Shown one piece after another: positions 13,401 through 28,900 of a DNA stretch of 64,000 nt; position 1 is the first letter of the stretch, and the number at the start of each line of letters is the position of its first letter. The position numbers and the translations under genes were made by a program. The notes below the pieces were generated by a model, which saw only the letters and a program-made list of their open reading frames with translations, did no database searches and was not told the origin of the DNA. The stretch comes from Undaria pinnatifida (taxonomy: Eukaryota; Sar; Phaeophyceae; Laminariales; Alariaceae): NCBI GenBank assembly GCA_012845835.1, contig JABAKD010000027.1, positions 13,934,487 through 13,998,486 of the forward strand, written 5' to 3'.

Positions 13401-15131
13401 ACCACCGGCAACACCCGCTTGCTCGCCTTGACGCCCTCAGGGGTGGCATCCGGCCAGACCCACAGCTTGCCCTGGACCACCTTCGTGGGGATCGCCGTTG
13501 CGCAAGCCCTGAAGTTGACGGTTTCAAAACGGTTTCACAACGGTTTCATAACGGTTCGTAGTCAATACTGGAGATATGAGGTGGTTTTGTAATGTTTTTT
13601 TTTCATACCCGTGTCATAACGGTTTCGCCTCAGCACTCTCCAGGGTGGCATCCGGCCCGACCCAAAAGCTCGCCGTCGACCACTTTTGAGTGTATCACCG
13701 TGGCGCAAGCCCTGAACTCTGATGGTTTCAAAATGGATTCATAACATCGATATTGAGCGGATTTTTAACGGCTTCTTAACGTTTGTATTGCCAGTTTCAA
13801 GACGACTAATATCAGTTTCGCTTCGACGCCTTCCGGGGTGGCATTCGGCCAGAGCCACAGCTTGCCATAGACCACTGACGCAGGGGTCACCGTGGCATAA
13901 CCTCATTTTTTCATGATATCAAAAACGGTTTCATAACCGAACAGCGGGGATAAGCGTCGCCTAAAGACAGCCCGTCACCGAAAACGAGCGTTCGCACGGG
14001 TGTACGGCCAACACTTTCCACTAAAAAAAAGCGGTATTTGCTGTATTCGCAAGCGTCCGCCACGTCATCTTTTCCATAAAATTGCCATCCATCACACCCC
14101 CAAAACGTCTCTCGGTAGATATATTCGCGAGGATATACAGCGGTTTCATAGCGACTTCATAACGGCTTTGTAACGGTTTCTTCACAAGGAGGTCGCAACG
14201 TTTTGTGTTGCGGCCGTAGAACGGCCGTAGATCGGCTTCATAAGGGTTTTAATAGGGTTAAAAACGGCTTTATGTCGGCCTTACAAGCTCTTTCGTCGGC
14301 GGTGAAAAAAAGGAGATCACGCCGATGAACTGCATATGGTAGTACCCATGATGCCTGTGAACGGTGGGCCTAGAAAGCTTGCCCATAGCAAGCAGTCCAG
14401 ATGGGGGTAACGTAAGAAATAAGGGTACATACGCCCCACCGAACCCAGTATCTAAGCAGTTGCAGAGTAGCCATACTGCAGAATACCAGCAGGAAGCAGC
14501 AGCAGCTGCTGCTGCAGCAGGTGAGCGTTGAACCTAAACACGTCCAAATCTAGCCGAACGCCAAAGACGAATAACAGGTACTCGTACATGGCCACCGGGC
14601 AAGAACGAAGAACTTTGGGTCGAAAACGTTCGACAAAGCTAGCCGAAAGCTGAAGACAAAATAAAAACGCGTACATAGCGATCGGACAAGAACGAAGAAT
14701 GCAAAAATTCTTTAAAGCCGGAGAAAAAACAGTTGATCACCGAGCATGTAACACCGACTAGCCCAGACAATATATACTGTAGTTTAGTTTATACTCGTAA
14801 CGCGTACGGTATGGAATTCCAACGAGATCGGTTAGCTTGTTGAAAACTGAGAAAAATAATTAGCTACAGGGCATGTAACCGGGCGCGTAACGACGACCAG
14901 CCCAAACGAGTTTATAGCTAGTCTATCAACGGTTTTATAACGGAGATACATAGCGTGTCTATAGCGGTGTTATAACGGTCTCACACCAGTTTTAAAACGG
15001 GGTTATGACGGTTTCTTGATGGAAATAAAACGGTTGATAACGGATGAAAACCTGCAGCGTAGCTGCAGCAACAACACCACACCCACACCAGCATAAGAAG
15101 CGACCACAGCAACAACAGCAGCGGCGGCAGC

Positions 15132-15168
<37 letters not shown>

Positions 15169-17129
15169 GCGGCGGCGGCATCAGCAACAGCGACAGCAGC
15201 TGCAGCGGTGGCGGGCGCTGTTTACGCCTCACAACCGAAAGCAGCAGGACTGCAGCGAGCGGTGCTCTTACCCATATTGGGTCACTCTGCATTGCGGTTT
15301 TACAATGGTTTCACAAACGCTTCCTACAAGGTCCCCCTTGGGGATGTGTGTGGTCGACTTGAAAGCCCCGGGGGGGTGTCGCAAGTGCAAAGGGGGGACA
15401 CACGCCTTCCTATGAGCGATGCCAGGGTACAAAAACGTGAAAAAAAAAAAAAAAAAAAAAAACTCTTGTGGAAACGTTGAGAGAACACAAGTACAAAGAG
15501 TCACCGTAAAAAATTGGTTTTCTACGATAGAGGTAGCTAATTTTGGCCACCTTATTTTCTGAATGATGGGGCTCCTTAGCCCCCCTTACCCAACATCGCC
15601 GGAATAATGCCATTCTTGTTTTGCAGCACGAATATTTTTATGCCCAGGCCATGAACTTCGTCATCGGACTGCACTTTACGTTTACTGTACTCAAAACAAA
15701 GGGCGCGTGCTACGATAGAGGTGCGCCGAGTTTTTTTCCTTAATACTACCCCTCACTTTCGGAGGTTTTAAGACATGCCCTTCTTAGCCCAAAAACTGGT
15801 TTGGAGAAAAGAAAAACTACAGGATGGAAAAAAAAAAATCCCATGGCCTAGGTATAGAACGAGGATCATGCTAAAGAAAATGAGCTATTTTCGACGATTT
15901 TGGGCTAAGGAGCCCCCGTCATTCAGAAAAAAAAGAGCAAAAAAAGAGGTATAACTCTACCGTAGCACGTGCCTGAGTGTTCGGGCTATAGGTATAGAGC
16001 TCCCCAATCAAGCAGCCATCCTCAGAGGGGAAACGCGGTGGCACCTTTACTGTGCTATGAGTAGCATGCGTCTTAACCGGACAAGTAAATACCGTCCAGC
16101 CCCAACAAGTCGATAGTTCTGTTTATGCTACGGTTTCAGGTCGGGTCGATATACTCATGCATCCGTGTACAACGGCAGCTTGCGCTGCTGAAGTAGGAAC
16201 GGGGACCGCGCCGGCAGGGACATCTCGCACCGTCGCTACCAAGGGAACTGAAGAAGGATACGCCAGCTAGCGCTGGATTGCGAATACAATTGAGTTCAAT
16301 TGACACACAACATGCATGGAAGTACATGGAAGCGTGGTGAACTTGAGTTATATTTTCCCCATCCACCAGAGAATAATATATATATATATATAAATGAAAC
16401 TGTTGTTGTAACAGCTTGCCCCCGGGGAGGCGATACATTATGCAGGGAGTGCTACTACAGGTGCGTCATTTTCTCGCTGCGGTCACACTTGGACATGCCA
16501 AGTTACGCAGCGTCCTTGCTAAGGCACGACTGCGTCAGCGATTGACGTATGGGTATGCGCGTGTTTGAGGGCATCCGAAAACAAGCAACAATTACGTAGT
16601 ACGTTCATTACTTATTACCGGCACTATTAGTATTATATATATCGATTTTACAACGGTTTCATAACGGTTCCATGACGGCTTTATACCGGTTACATAACGA
16701 TTTCGTTTGCGATTACGGCGGTTGACGAGATCATGAAAATCGGGGGGTGGAAGACAGAGAGAATAGCGAAGTACTACATTGGATCGACGACGAGTACACA
16801 GGCTCCAGCGTCCAAGAGCACACGGGACCACGCCTACGCGTACGCGAACGAGTTACCACTGTCTCAGGCGTTTTAATTGGACTTCTCCGCGTGCGCGCCG
16901 AATGTATACGCCTAAACATATGCACAATAGAAGTAAGTTTGGGTGAGACAACACAAGACCCGGTCGCTGCCTAAAAAAAACCTAAGAACACAACGAAGTT
17001 CGGGTAGGACCACCGGCCGGGGCAGGAGGCCTCATCCAATCCAAAACTCACATTGAATGATCTGCGGCAGGGCTAAGTAATACTATAGCACTAGGCATTC
17101 GAAAGGACTCGAGCAGAGCAGCAGTAGCA

Positions 17130-17160
<31 letters not shown>

Positions 17161-20100
17161 GCAGGCAGAGCAAAGCAGGAGGGCGTTTTCCCTTTCCCTC
17201 GTATTATTTTGTCTCCATGTATGTGATGATGTACTGCCTTTGTTATGCCGACTCTCGTATGGTCAAACATCATACATCTGACAAGTAATACTACTTTCGT
17301 ACAGCAGCAGTCATTCCCCTGTAGTACCGGTACGTGCAAGCTGGAAACACAGACTCACAGCTGAAAGCAACCGGCACTAGTCCGCCTCCTGCCATTACGG
17401 TACTGCCGGTTGTTCCATCTGTGCCAAACGATTTTACAGGCACTATAGCAGGCCACCGGCAATACTTAACAGGCCCTATAGCAGGACCCCCACTACTGTA
17501 CTGGTGTGATATCATATAATGATATAACGCGTGCAAATGGAGCACGAGTACTCGTTTGCACCCGGAAACAACAGCACAAAACACACAAATACGACTACCA
17601 TTATCATTAGCACCGTTATTACTATTGATACGGTTTTGTTGCTGCTGTGTGTGTTTAACTAATGTGTTATGAACACCGACGAATCATAACACCTTACAAT
17701 CTTGGGATAAAGTACGAATAGCAGTTACCGTTATTATTATTGATAACTCGTGACACTGACGAATCATAACAACTCACCACCTTGGGATAAAGTACGTATA
17801 GCAACGATACACATATATCATAAATATAAAAATACACTCCAGCTGTGAGATCGAACATTTTGTCAAACTCATCTTTGCAAGCGGTGTGTGATACTCCGAT
17901 CGCGCGAATTGCTGGGTGTGTGTCCTCATTAAGGATATAGGTCGGCGACTCACCTTGGAACTACAGAGTGGCTTGTTATAATACTCATTCTTTTTTAGGA
18001 GACACGGATTTGGTCAGGAGTTTTTTTCGTCTCGGCCTCAGCATAGGATTCTCGGAACTGAATTTTCTCGGTCAAATCGCTTCGTTCGAGCGCCGTCTTC
18101 GGGGGGCGGCTCCAACGCCCCTCGCCCTGCCTTATCCGTTCCGCACCTCGACGTGAACGCGGATGGAAGCTGAGCGAGACAAGCGAAAAGCGCGCAAAAA
18201 AATGTACTTTGAACGGTACTCTCCAGTTATTTTTCGGATCTTGATGTATGGAGAGGTTGATAAAATAAAACTTGGCAAGACGATATTTCCAAACTGGAGT
18301 ACATATTTTGTCCCAAAACAAATCATATATACTGCAAAAAAAATCCCCATGGTACCGCGCTAGGTATCATAGTAGTGCATTTAATTATTGAACTTCGGTA
18401 GATACGTACTTCGTACATGGGTAGACGTGGCACGCGCACCATGCCGAAAACGAGGGGGTAGTGATACGCTTACTGCACCAGAAAAAGCCACACAGCAGCA
18501 TTACGAGTGGCTGCGTTCCCGGCCTCGAGGGTGGTAGTTCGGGCACATCGACATAGTTTGTACTCGTGCAAGCAATATAGGTACAAGTAAGAACACACAC
18601 ACTGACGGATGCTCTATTTCACACACGCTTTTTGTCTGAGTTTATAGCATGGATGAGGACGGTGTACAAAAAAATAGGGAAAAACGTTTCGACATAAAAA
18701 ATAACGTGGAAAATCGTTCCTGTTGTTAAGCTGCGCCACGCGAGAAGGTTGAAGAAGGTTGAAGACGGTATCCAGGTAAAAACCAGTGGCATGCATTCGT
18801 CCCGGTATCGCATCGGCGAGGTGTTATTTTCCCCTGGAAGACTCGATGGAGAAGTATAGGCGGTGTGGAAGACGTGCTTTGTTGTTTCTGTGGTGCAAGT
18901 CTCCGTCGCTGTTTTGGTCGTGTGCCGCGGTCAACTGGAAAAAGAGATCGTGTTGGTAAGTGACTGACAAGTAATTTTGTGTTGCTTCCTACTTGATGTG
19001 CTCCTAGCTGCTGATTGCTGATTGATCATTTCTAGTGAGTTATATAGAGCCGGTCGCCCCGGTGGTCTATGTAGTGGTTACCTTTGAATTCTATTAGCGT
19101 TGATCCATGAATTCAGTTACCATCGTTCGTTGTGAGATTTTTTACTGTATTTGCAGAAATGCAAAAATAGGACCAACAAACTGCTGAGAACGCCTAGCAG
19201 CGTGGGTAGCTACAATTCGACGCGAATCGACGAGTGCTGAATTCTTCTCGCGATAAAAATTAAGGTATGTACCGTGGTGGAGAAGGGGCAGGAGGGTCCG
19301 CTATGTGACCCCTAATCCGAGTCATACTACTACTGGGAGGGAGGGCGAGAGTAGTGCAAGGATAATAAATGGGATGGAAAAAAGAAAGATACATAATCGA
19401 GAAAAGCTTTTCAGAAAAGCTACACCAACCAGCAATGAATTGCAGCAGTACAGTGGGGGTATTCCGATTCAAGATCACCCTGTGACAAGCCAAAGGCGCT
19501 CATTGCTGTTAATATTATATATGTTGTGTGGGCAATATATGGCGGTTAGTATGCCGGGACATGGTGATTTGGCTGCTCTTCTAATGTCCCGAATGGCTTC
19601 ATCTTTGACGCTCTGGGTACCAACTGTATAGATTAACCCTGAGGTCGAGCGTTTTATGCGAATTGCGGTCGCATGGCGAATTTTTGCCCTACTCGTCGAG
19701 TAGTAGTATGCAAGAAAACCCGCGAAAATATTGGCGAGCTTAGTAATAGGGTTTTATACCCAATGAGCGAACGAAAACGGGATTCTCAGCATTTTTTTTC
19801 GGTGTCGCATAAGCAACCAAGAGTGAGGTGATCATAGTATTCCATGATTATTCGATCACTACCCTAGTCAAATACGCACTGTTTTGACCTCATATCAGCC
19901 ATTTTTCCACGGTAATTATGCTCGAGTTGTGCCAGTCTATTAGTTCCATATATAATATATTATGTCGTTTTGCTTTGACAACCTCATTTTTGCTTGAAAT
20001 TGTGCTTCTAACTGGGGGGCCCTGAATCCTGGATACAAATCGCTCTAATTCGTCCATTTATATTGCGTTTGGTGCTGTTGCTGTTGTTGTTGCTGTTGAA

Positions 20101-22927
20101 GTGTTTCAACGTTTAAAGCTACCCGATGGTCCCAGCGTTGAGCCACGGCGCTTGTCGAAGCACTGCCTTCGAAACATGGAAATCGACGACAGGATTTCCT
20201 AATTTGTGATTGTTAATTTTTCCATATTTTTTTAGGCTGAAGAATTTCACAAATTATGACAGAGCGCCTCCGTATATTAAGACACATTTCACAAATATGG
20301 AATTTTAGGGAATTTAGAAATTTTTTGGCAAAAAAAGGTCTTCGATGAGAACGACCCTTACAAGGGCTCCGCATGGTTAGGGCAGGGCAGCACTTCGACT
20401 TGTTCGATTCGATATTCGATAGAGTAAAAACCGTTACCTCACAACACATAGCCTACGCGTGTAGAATGTAAAGTAATGCGAAGAGATCGATATAGACTAA
20501 CAGTGGACTACTTACTTCTGCCATTTCTTGCGTGAACCCGATTTCGAGCTTCATCATATTTCGATCGGATAAATCCGAGCCCACGCAGACTGACCCTCTG
20601 GTCTGGCCACGAATAGACGTTTCGAGTGCGTTTCTTCGTGTTTTGACTCAACCAAGCTTCTAGGGCCAGCAAGGGGGTAGTATGCTGCATGTTCTTTGCG
20701 TAGCCACTGAGAGGCGCGCACTGAGCCAGCTTCTGCTACACCATGCATGATAGAATCTAGATCCGAGGCTCGCAGACCGACTGTCTGTGTGTTTATAGTC
20801 CGATCGTGGAGATACTTGCTGACGGCATTCTAGGCGTGAAACACGGTGTCGCTGCCTTCGTCATTCAATTCCTCGAATGCCATCATAATGCTGCTACTTG
20901 TTGCTATATGGTAGATAGAGTATTGGTACACGCGATAGCACTGCACTACCAGGTAAGAATTTGGCAGTTATGAATTTCAGGCTCGAGTTTCGACGAAAAA
21001 AAAAGTATATATATTACGTGGTATGACCTTTTTGTCTGATCGCTGGTCGCTCATTGGCCGGGGGTCGTACAAAAACTATCCGTCATCTGGGGACGATAGG
21101 GTCCCGTCCCACGATCATAATCCATCCACACATACATATGCAACTCCGACAACCCGGGAACGATTACGGATATCACCAGGATTGATACCTCTCCGCACAG
21201 GTGGAAATAATCCCCAAACCCTGGCAATATCCATAGGAGTCACAATATATAAAAAAACAAAAATACCCTCGAGCTGTGAGATCGAAGATTTTGTCGAAAC
21301 TCATATTTTCAAGCTGGGTGTGATACTTTAATCGTGTATCTTGCTGTGTGCGTCCTCGTGTCCTCATTAAGCATATAGTTCGGTGACTCCCCTTAGAACT
21401 ACAGTGTAGCTTGTACCAGGGTCAACAGGGTGATGTTAATTAATCTGTGCGCGGAAACTATAAAACTCGTTTTTGAGGGGGACAAGATCTGACGGCTGTG
21501 GAAGGAATGCATCAGTTTAGCATGTATATCCTGTAAATCGTATAACCGGTGAGGGGAAGGCGGGGTTTCTAAGGGGGGGGGGGAATGGGGGGGAGGGGGG
21601 GGGGCGTATTGATTTGTTGCTTGCCTTAGTGATTTGACCATTGACCACGCATCCCTTTCGAGACGGAGCACCGTTCCTACCCCCAATAGAGACACCTCCA
21701 ACATTTGGGCGCTCATTACGCTTCTTCCATATTATCAATAGATACTAACTCGTCTGGCGCGGTCGGTCGCTAGCCGAGCCCTTCCCCGGACTTTTCGATA
21801 GCCAGCGTCCGTACTGGCCAGCACCAGGAACTGTTCGTGGAAACAGCTGTTAGCTTCTACCTTTTGGGGAGTAGCTTTCAGGACTGTCACTTTGTTAGAC
21901 TTCAGTGGATACCGTGACGTTAGTTTAGTGCGTCAACAAGTAGTTAGGCTAGATCGTCAGCAACAACCTTTGTCATAGCCATGACACACAGCTTCGTCGG
22001 CATTGCAGAGGGCAGTAGCACTATTCAACTGGCGCAAAAACATAGATATACCTTGATATATCCGAGGAAACAATTGATTGGAGGAAAAGCGAACACAATC
22101 GAAGCAAACACCAACACGTTTCTTCGTCGTGTAGGGCAGACGGCGCCAGACACGGGCGGGCGTAACCGCACGCCGAACGACTGCCATCACAGCAGGAGCC
22201 GTCGAGGGGAGGGAGGGAATCTGTGATCCGGCCTTGAAACAGCGGGAGACGAGCTGTGCCGATATTGAATGCGAATTTTTCGAGGAAAACAAAGCCAACA
22301 GTTTGAAAAAAAAAACGCAATGTACGGACCGTTTCTATATTTATATAAATATAGCACGGTTCTTACATTTCCGGAAAAATATCTACCTGGTACGTTGTAC
22401 CATGACTCTTATCACACGAGTACGTACGCGTGCGGGAGTGCAACTACCAAGCTGGAGACAGACCCCAGGCGCGTGCTGAGAAGCCTTGGCCAAGACTCAG
22501 GCCCAGCGGCACGCACAGCAACAACTCACACGGCTAGAGGTGGGGCGCGCCGCCACGGAGGTATACGGGCGGCGCCGTACACCACCATGCGATGTGCAGC
22601 TGGCACAGGACGGGCTTGCACAGCAGCAGCAGCAGCAGCAACTGGCAAAGAAAGCGAGAGATCAACGCCTGCGATCCCTTCGTATCACACAGTCTTTTGT
22701 CTTCACGTGGTTTTCCCATCGCTGATTGGTTGATTTCCTAACGAGTGTGTTTCCCAGAGAACGGACATTTTTTTTCCAACTTCCACGTCTAAAAAAATCC
22801 ATTTGAGTTCGTATGATATTAATTGTCAGTGTTTGGCCTAATCAAGCCTAATAAGGAGCGTTTTTTCGTTTTTTGGGGCCCTCTCCTCTCGCTTCAGCTT
22901 CTCCTATTACTACTACTATTACTACTG

Positions 22928-22964
<37 letters not shown>

Positions 22965-25900
22965 CACTACTACTACTACTACTACTGCTGTATGTTCCTG
23001 TCGACTCTTCTTTATATGCAAACGCAGTTTTGATTATTGTAAAAAGTAATGGGTTTTGCCCCTTACTGCAGCAGATAATAACTGCAATTAGCCCGAAACT
23101 ACAGCAACTCCTTAGTCTATTACTTTTGTGCTTGTTCAATAATCGTCCTCCTCCTCCGCCTTCTCCTCCTGCCCTCTTCTCATTCCACTCTCCGTGCACG
23201 TACGCGTTTACGTTTCTTTGGCAAAGGTCATATCTACTTCGAAGTAATATTTTTATCAAGATTCTGTTACTCCTGCTTTGCTGCTGCTAATACTGCCTCC
23301 TCTGTTTTGCTGCTGTGCTAGCATTGATCATACCTGGTACGAGTACTGCGGTATACTCTACCGCTCTCTTCTCTTGCGTCACCCTCTTTGGGTCTGCTCG
23401 CCTATTTTTGCGTTTTATTGTCTAGGTTTACTGTTCCCTGCTATAGTAGCTTTCTTATGCGTTTAGTGTTTGGGCTCTACGATCCCTTCTCGTTATGCTT
23501 ACCTATCAATAGGAGTCTGCCTCCTAATCTTTCATCTCCGAAGGGAGAACTTGTATTTCATAGAAACTCTTTGCTTATCCTATACCCGTCCTGTTTCGCC
23601 GTCTGCGGCCACCATCTATCTCCTAGGATAGCGATCGTTTTCTGCTACTCTCTAGGCTACCAAACTCTTCCATGTCACGTTTGTCTAATTTCCTCATCTC
23701 CTCCTCTAACGCATCCCGTTCCTCCTTGCATATTTCACATTCTCCTACTGTGTGAGTCCTACTCTCTATTGTTGTGCCACAAGGGCACATATGTGTAGCC
23801 ACGCCCTCCTCCCGAATACTGGTATATCTCTTTCTTCTTTCTGGTAGGTCCAGGTCCCCTACACCAAATCGCAGTTTCATGTTTTTCGCGTAGTCCATTG
23901 GCGGGGGGGGTTGCAACAGGTTTAGGTCGCATAAATGTATAGTAGCTTACTGTATGCGCGATGCTAGGCCTAAGCGATGGTGGGGGTGGCGGGGAAGGAG
24001 GGGGCGGGGGAAAAGATAATTTGCTGTTGAACACCATGTAATACATCGATTGGAGCTACTGCGTGGATGGCTCGAAAGGTAAAGAGGTGATGTCACCTGA
24101 CGGGTAGTGGTTATTATTCTGGCAGACTTTGATTTTAGGTGGGGCGGCGGGGGAGGGGGAGGGTGTTTTTGTGTGCGTGTGTGTGGGGGGGGGGGGGGTT
24201 GGTGGGCTGGCGGGGGAGGGGTGTGCAGGATAACACATGTGGAAAAACGAGCGGACGATATATCACGCAGCTTGCAAAGATAAATCGACCCCAAAATAAT
24301 CGAACTCACAGCTGAGACTAAGTGCTTAGCATATTTTTCATAAAAAGCGTAGCAAAGCCGCAATCAGTTATGCACTCGAAACTACATGAGCAGAGCAGCA
24401 CTACTAGCAGCTGCAGCAACAGCGTGCAGGCAGAGCGAAGAAGGACGACCTTTGCCCTTCCCCCCGTATTACTTTGTCTTCATTTTTTGCTACTTGCTGT
24501 ACTGCTTTGTCCACATCATGTCCAGTTTTGAAATACCTGGTACGTACATACCAGTATTACGAGTAATATGCAGTGAGACTGAATGCGGGCAAATCGTGCA
24601 ATGCCTGCGTACGTTTGTGCGCTTGCTGTCAGTGCTGACGAAGTACGGGCTAGTCGTTCCGTGTGCGCGGAACCTTAGATGCTGACCCTAGAAGCCCACC
24701 TGCTGCGGGCTATTCGTGCTATGCCTCGCCACCTGCCGTCAGCTTCTGGCGCTAAAACCTAGCCTGCTTGGGCTAGTCCTAGAAGAAACTTCGGACAAGA
24801 TTTTATTTGTTTCTATCTTACGGTTTCATACTGGTGATACGAACGGCTTGACAACGGAAAAATGGTCTTAAAACGGTTTCTTAACAGGGGGAAGAATCTT
24901 CATCACAGTTTGTAACGGTTCTACTACGGAAACAAAACGGTTTCAAAACGATTAGGTAACGGTTTCCTGACGACGCGGCTTTACCCCGTTTCCATAACGA
25001 AAACAAAAGCGGTCTCATGAAGGTCTCAAAACGCGTGCAAAACGGGTTGTAACGGCCAAAAGGTGACATATAGCCGCTTTTGTAACGGTTTCATGCCGGC
25101 TTTATACAGTTTTATTCGTAAAGTTTTACGCCGGTTTCATATCGGTTTCATAGCGGAAACAAAAATATTTGAGATAACCGTTTTACAAAAGAGGATATAT
25201 GACGGTTTCACACCGGTTTCGTAGCGGAAACCAAAAAAATATTTCAGATCAGTTCTGAGCCCAACCGCGCGGAAACGGGTCGTGACGGTTTCATAACGGT
25301 TTCATGCACAAACAGCACAGAATTGGCGGAGAGCCCGGAGGAAAAACCCGCACGAGTTTTGCTGGAAGTTCGAATGAAAATCGGTGGGAAAAATTGTAGA
25401 CTTGGCACTTTACTACTACTGTGCGTAGACATGCTTTTGTTCACCAGTAGTTCACCCTTGCGGAGAGGCCTGCAGCAAGCGTAACAAAGGCATTCGCGGG
25501 AACGCGTTAAAACAAAGTAACGCAAGCCGTACGCCGAATGTCGTGAGAGGCCCATCAAAAAACAAATTCCACAACAAAACTCAAAACAAAACAAAAAACA
25601 GAAAGTAACCGCTTCGGAGAGGCCATCGGCGAAAATAACATCACACACATGACGACGACAGCCGTTGAATGCACGACGAGCAGATTTCTTGTGCTCTCTG
25701 CCCACGCCACACTACCGAACGGAGCAGCGGCACTACGACCACAGCAGCACGAAGCGACGACAACCTCTCGGAGCCGGTGTTGCACCTGCCCCGAAAAATG
25801 AGAACGACGAAAAAAAAACTTGCTTCGAAGTACAATGGCTATACCCTTCTCTCGATACAAAAACGAACCTACCAGTGGTCTAATTTTAACCCCTTCACAA

Positions 25901-28900
25901 CAAAATTACTTGGATTTAGTATAGGAAGGTGTTCGGGGGCTCTAAAGGGGTTAAGGAATTTGTCTCCCAAAATGTGGATGCCGTAATGAAGGGATTCACT
26001 TCACCGTTTCACCTTTTTGAGTTTTGCGCACTGTCTCGAACCGACGGATTGGCCTGGGGGATGCTTCCACACTTCCCGTCCCTGCAAGCGGCAAAAGCAA
26101 ACGCAACGCAGCATCAAAATGCCCGGTCATCATCGGGGGAGGGGGGGGTCAGAAACAAAAAACGGATGTAACACATTCTTCTGTAGTGGTCACAAGCGGA
26201 GCCCTCGTTTTGACCCTCACTAGAGTGGCTTCGTGCAGCTTCGTGGCAACGCGCGTCCAAGCCTCGGTCGGAATGACGACCACGAAAAGAAGAGTGGCTG
26301 CAAATTTGACCGCCACAAACGTGGCCGCTGTCATCGTTACTGCCACCACAACCATGCCAACTAGCACTGCAACCATATCCACAGTAATCATCACCGATAA
26401 CACTATCAACCAATTCCGCCGCCGCCAGTACCTTCAACTTCCCGCAACACCACCCACCACAACCAACAATGACAGCCACTACGACCAACACAACCACCAC
26501 CGCCAGCACCATGATCACCACTCCCACCACCCCCACCACCCCCACCACCACCACGGCCGCCATCGCCACCCCCCCACAACTACTACCACCACACCACCAC
26601 CATAACTCCTCCCCCTCATCACCCTCACCACCACCTCCATCTCCACCGCCACCGCCGCCACCACCACCACACCCCCACCACACCACCACAACCGCCCCTC
26701 CCCCCCCCCCACAACCTCCGCCATCACCACAACACCGACTAATATCGCCCCGACCCGTCCCGCCTAACCTCGCCCCACTTCATCTCGGCCTGTTCCGTCT
26801 CGTCCCGTCAGCTGATGGGTGAGGCGTTGGTGGTACACCCTCCCCCCTCCACCACTTCCACCAACATAACCCCACCTCCACAACACTACGCACCAGCACC
26901 CACTTAACGCACCACAACCTCATCACGCACCACAAAAAAAGACAAAAATGCCTTACTCACCCTTCGAACTCCCACCCGTGGTAGATGCACTGCAGCCGCC
27001 CTGAGGTCTGGTCTACTCGACCCTCCGACAGCGGAGCCCAGCGATGAGGGCACCGATCGGCAAAACACTTCCACCCTCCATCGTTACCAGGTTCCCTCCA
27101 CACCACCAACGCCTCACCCATCAGCTGACGGTACGAGAACGGGACGGGGCGGTGCGAGACAGGACGTGACGGGGCGGTGCGAGGCAGGACGGGACGGGCC
27201 GGGACGATATGAAACAGGACGGGACGGGCACGATGAGACGGGACGGGGTCAGGGCGAGATTAGACGGGGCGGCACGTTACAAGACGGGACGGAACGATAT
27301 AAAACAGAACGGGACGGGGCGGGGCGAGATGGCAATTGCAACCACAGAAGGCGGACGAAGAACTGATATTGAGTTCGAACCAAGAACTGTCCCCCTAAAC
27401 TTCTGGTAGATAATACTGCAGATGCGTTACACAAATAAGTGCGTACTGTAGATACGTTACACAAAAAATGCGGTGCAACCTGAGCCAATAAGCTCCAACA
27501 AAAACAAAGAACATGTTGAAACTAAATCGTACTGCCTGACCACGGAATGGGACGAGACAGGAGGGACGAAACGGGATAAGATAAGAAAACAAATAAATAA
27601 ACTAGACAAGAATGCACCACACCACACCACACCACACCACACCACACCACACCACACCACACCACACCACACCACACCACACCACACCACACCACACCAC
27701 ACCACACCACACCATACCACACCACACCACACCAGACAAAGCGGTGACAGTAACGCTTTGTTTTCGCTCGCAACTACCGCCCACCAGGAGGAAGACGACG
27801 TGATGCGATCGGCGAGGTGCCGTTCGCTAAAGCTATCAAACCTTTAACCGTAGTAAAAACAATTTCACAACAATTCCAAGGTTTTCGCAGCAAAAAACGA
27901 GGCGGCACTAGTAAAGGGGGGTGGCATATATTATCTTACCCGATACACCATTAGGCATGCAAAACAGCCAGTCGTACAGGACTACGAGCGCATTGGCAGG
28001 TGTTTGTGCTACTAGTACGTTTCGACGGCACATTTTGCGAGCCTTAGACAATTACAGCCATCTCCCTCTGCAGACCATTCGCCTCTTGACCGAGGATACG
28101 ACTACAGCAATATCTCAGAGAAAAATCGCCTCTTGATTGACGGAGGAAAAATAAAACTGAAGCACTAGCATTTCCCCCAACCTTCATCCCTCTCCATGCA
28201 ACTTTCTGAACACCTCATCGCGTTTCACGCATGGCGCAAGCAATGCCTACCTGTTGTTGAAACGCAGACGTGACCCGTCCCGGCACTGTAGGAGTGCGAG
28301 GATCTACGGCCGTACGATTACGGGCATGCATGGTGCGTTTCCACCTCCCCCCGTGACATCGGCCAAATCGGCATGCTTTGGCCCGCCTTTGTAGGGCTAC
28401 GAGAGTTTACAGTTTAAATATTACGGGTACGCATGATCACGCCTACCCTCCCACACCACCACCGTCCCGGTACTGTAGGAATGCGAGGGTGTACGGTATA
28501 TTACTGCGTCCATGCATGGTAATGAGCACGCACACCCTCCCCCACCTTCACCGGGTAAGGTTTGCGCGGGTCCATCGCCTCCAGATCCCGCATGATCGCC
28601 ACCGGATACCACTGCCTCTTCCAGTCGAAGCCCCCTCGCTCCGATTCTTCACCGGTTTGTCCTACTTCCTGGGTGCACACGGAAAGTGAAAACAGTCAGT
28701 GTTAGAAGGGTGCAAATAGCAATGGACCCTAAACTTCGGAAGAACAAAAAAAGGAGGAATGACCAAGAAGAAACACACACACAAAACAAGAACACACCAA
28801 CAACAACAAGAGAGGCCTATGAGCCCTTGCAGCAGCGTAGTCCAATCGCAGCATTTTTAACGGCGGCAGTACCACCGTCACGACCACCTCTACAGCGAAA

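Larger units (their letters stand above)
13517..14300. repeat. Degenerate AACGGTTTCATAACGG array with exon fragments
   Basis: GGTTTCATAACGG-type units, irregularly spaced, enclosing the two exon 5 copies. The same motif recurs at 14930-15030, 16640-16700 and 24830-25310. Confidence 0.7.

Noticed and set aside
23550-23920. Host zinc-finger gene
   Set aside because: The C-x-C-x8-H-x4-C knuckle occurs in a repeated, truncated LINE domain.
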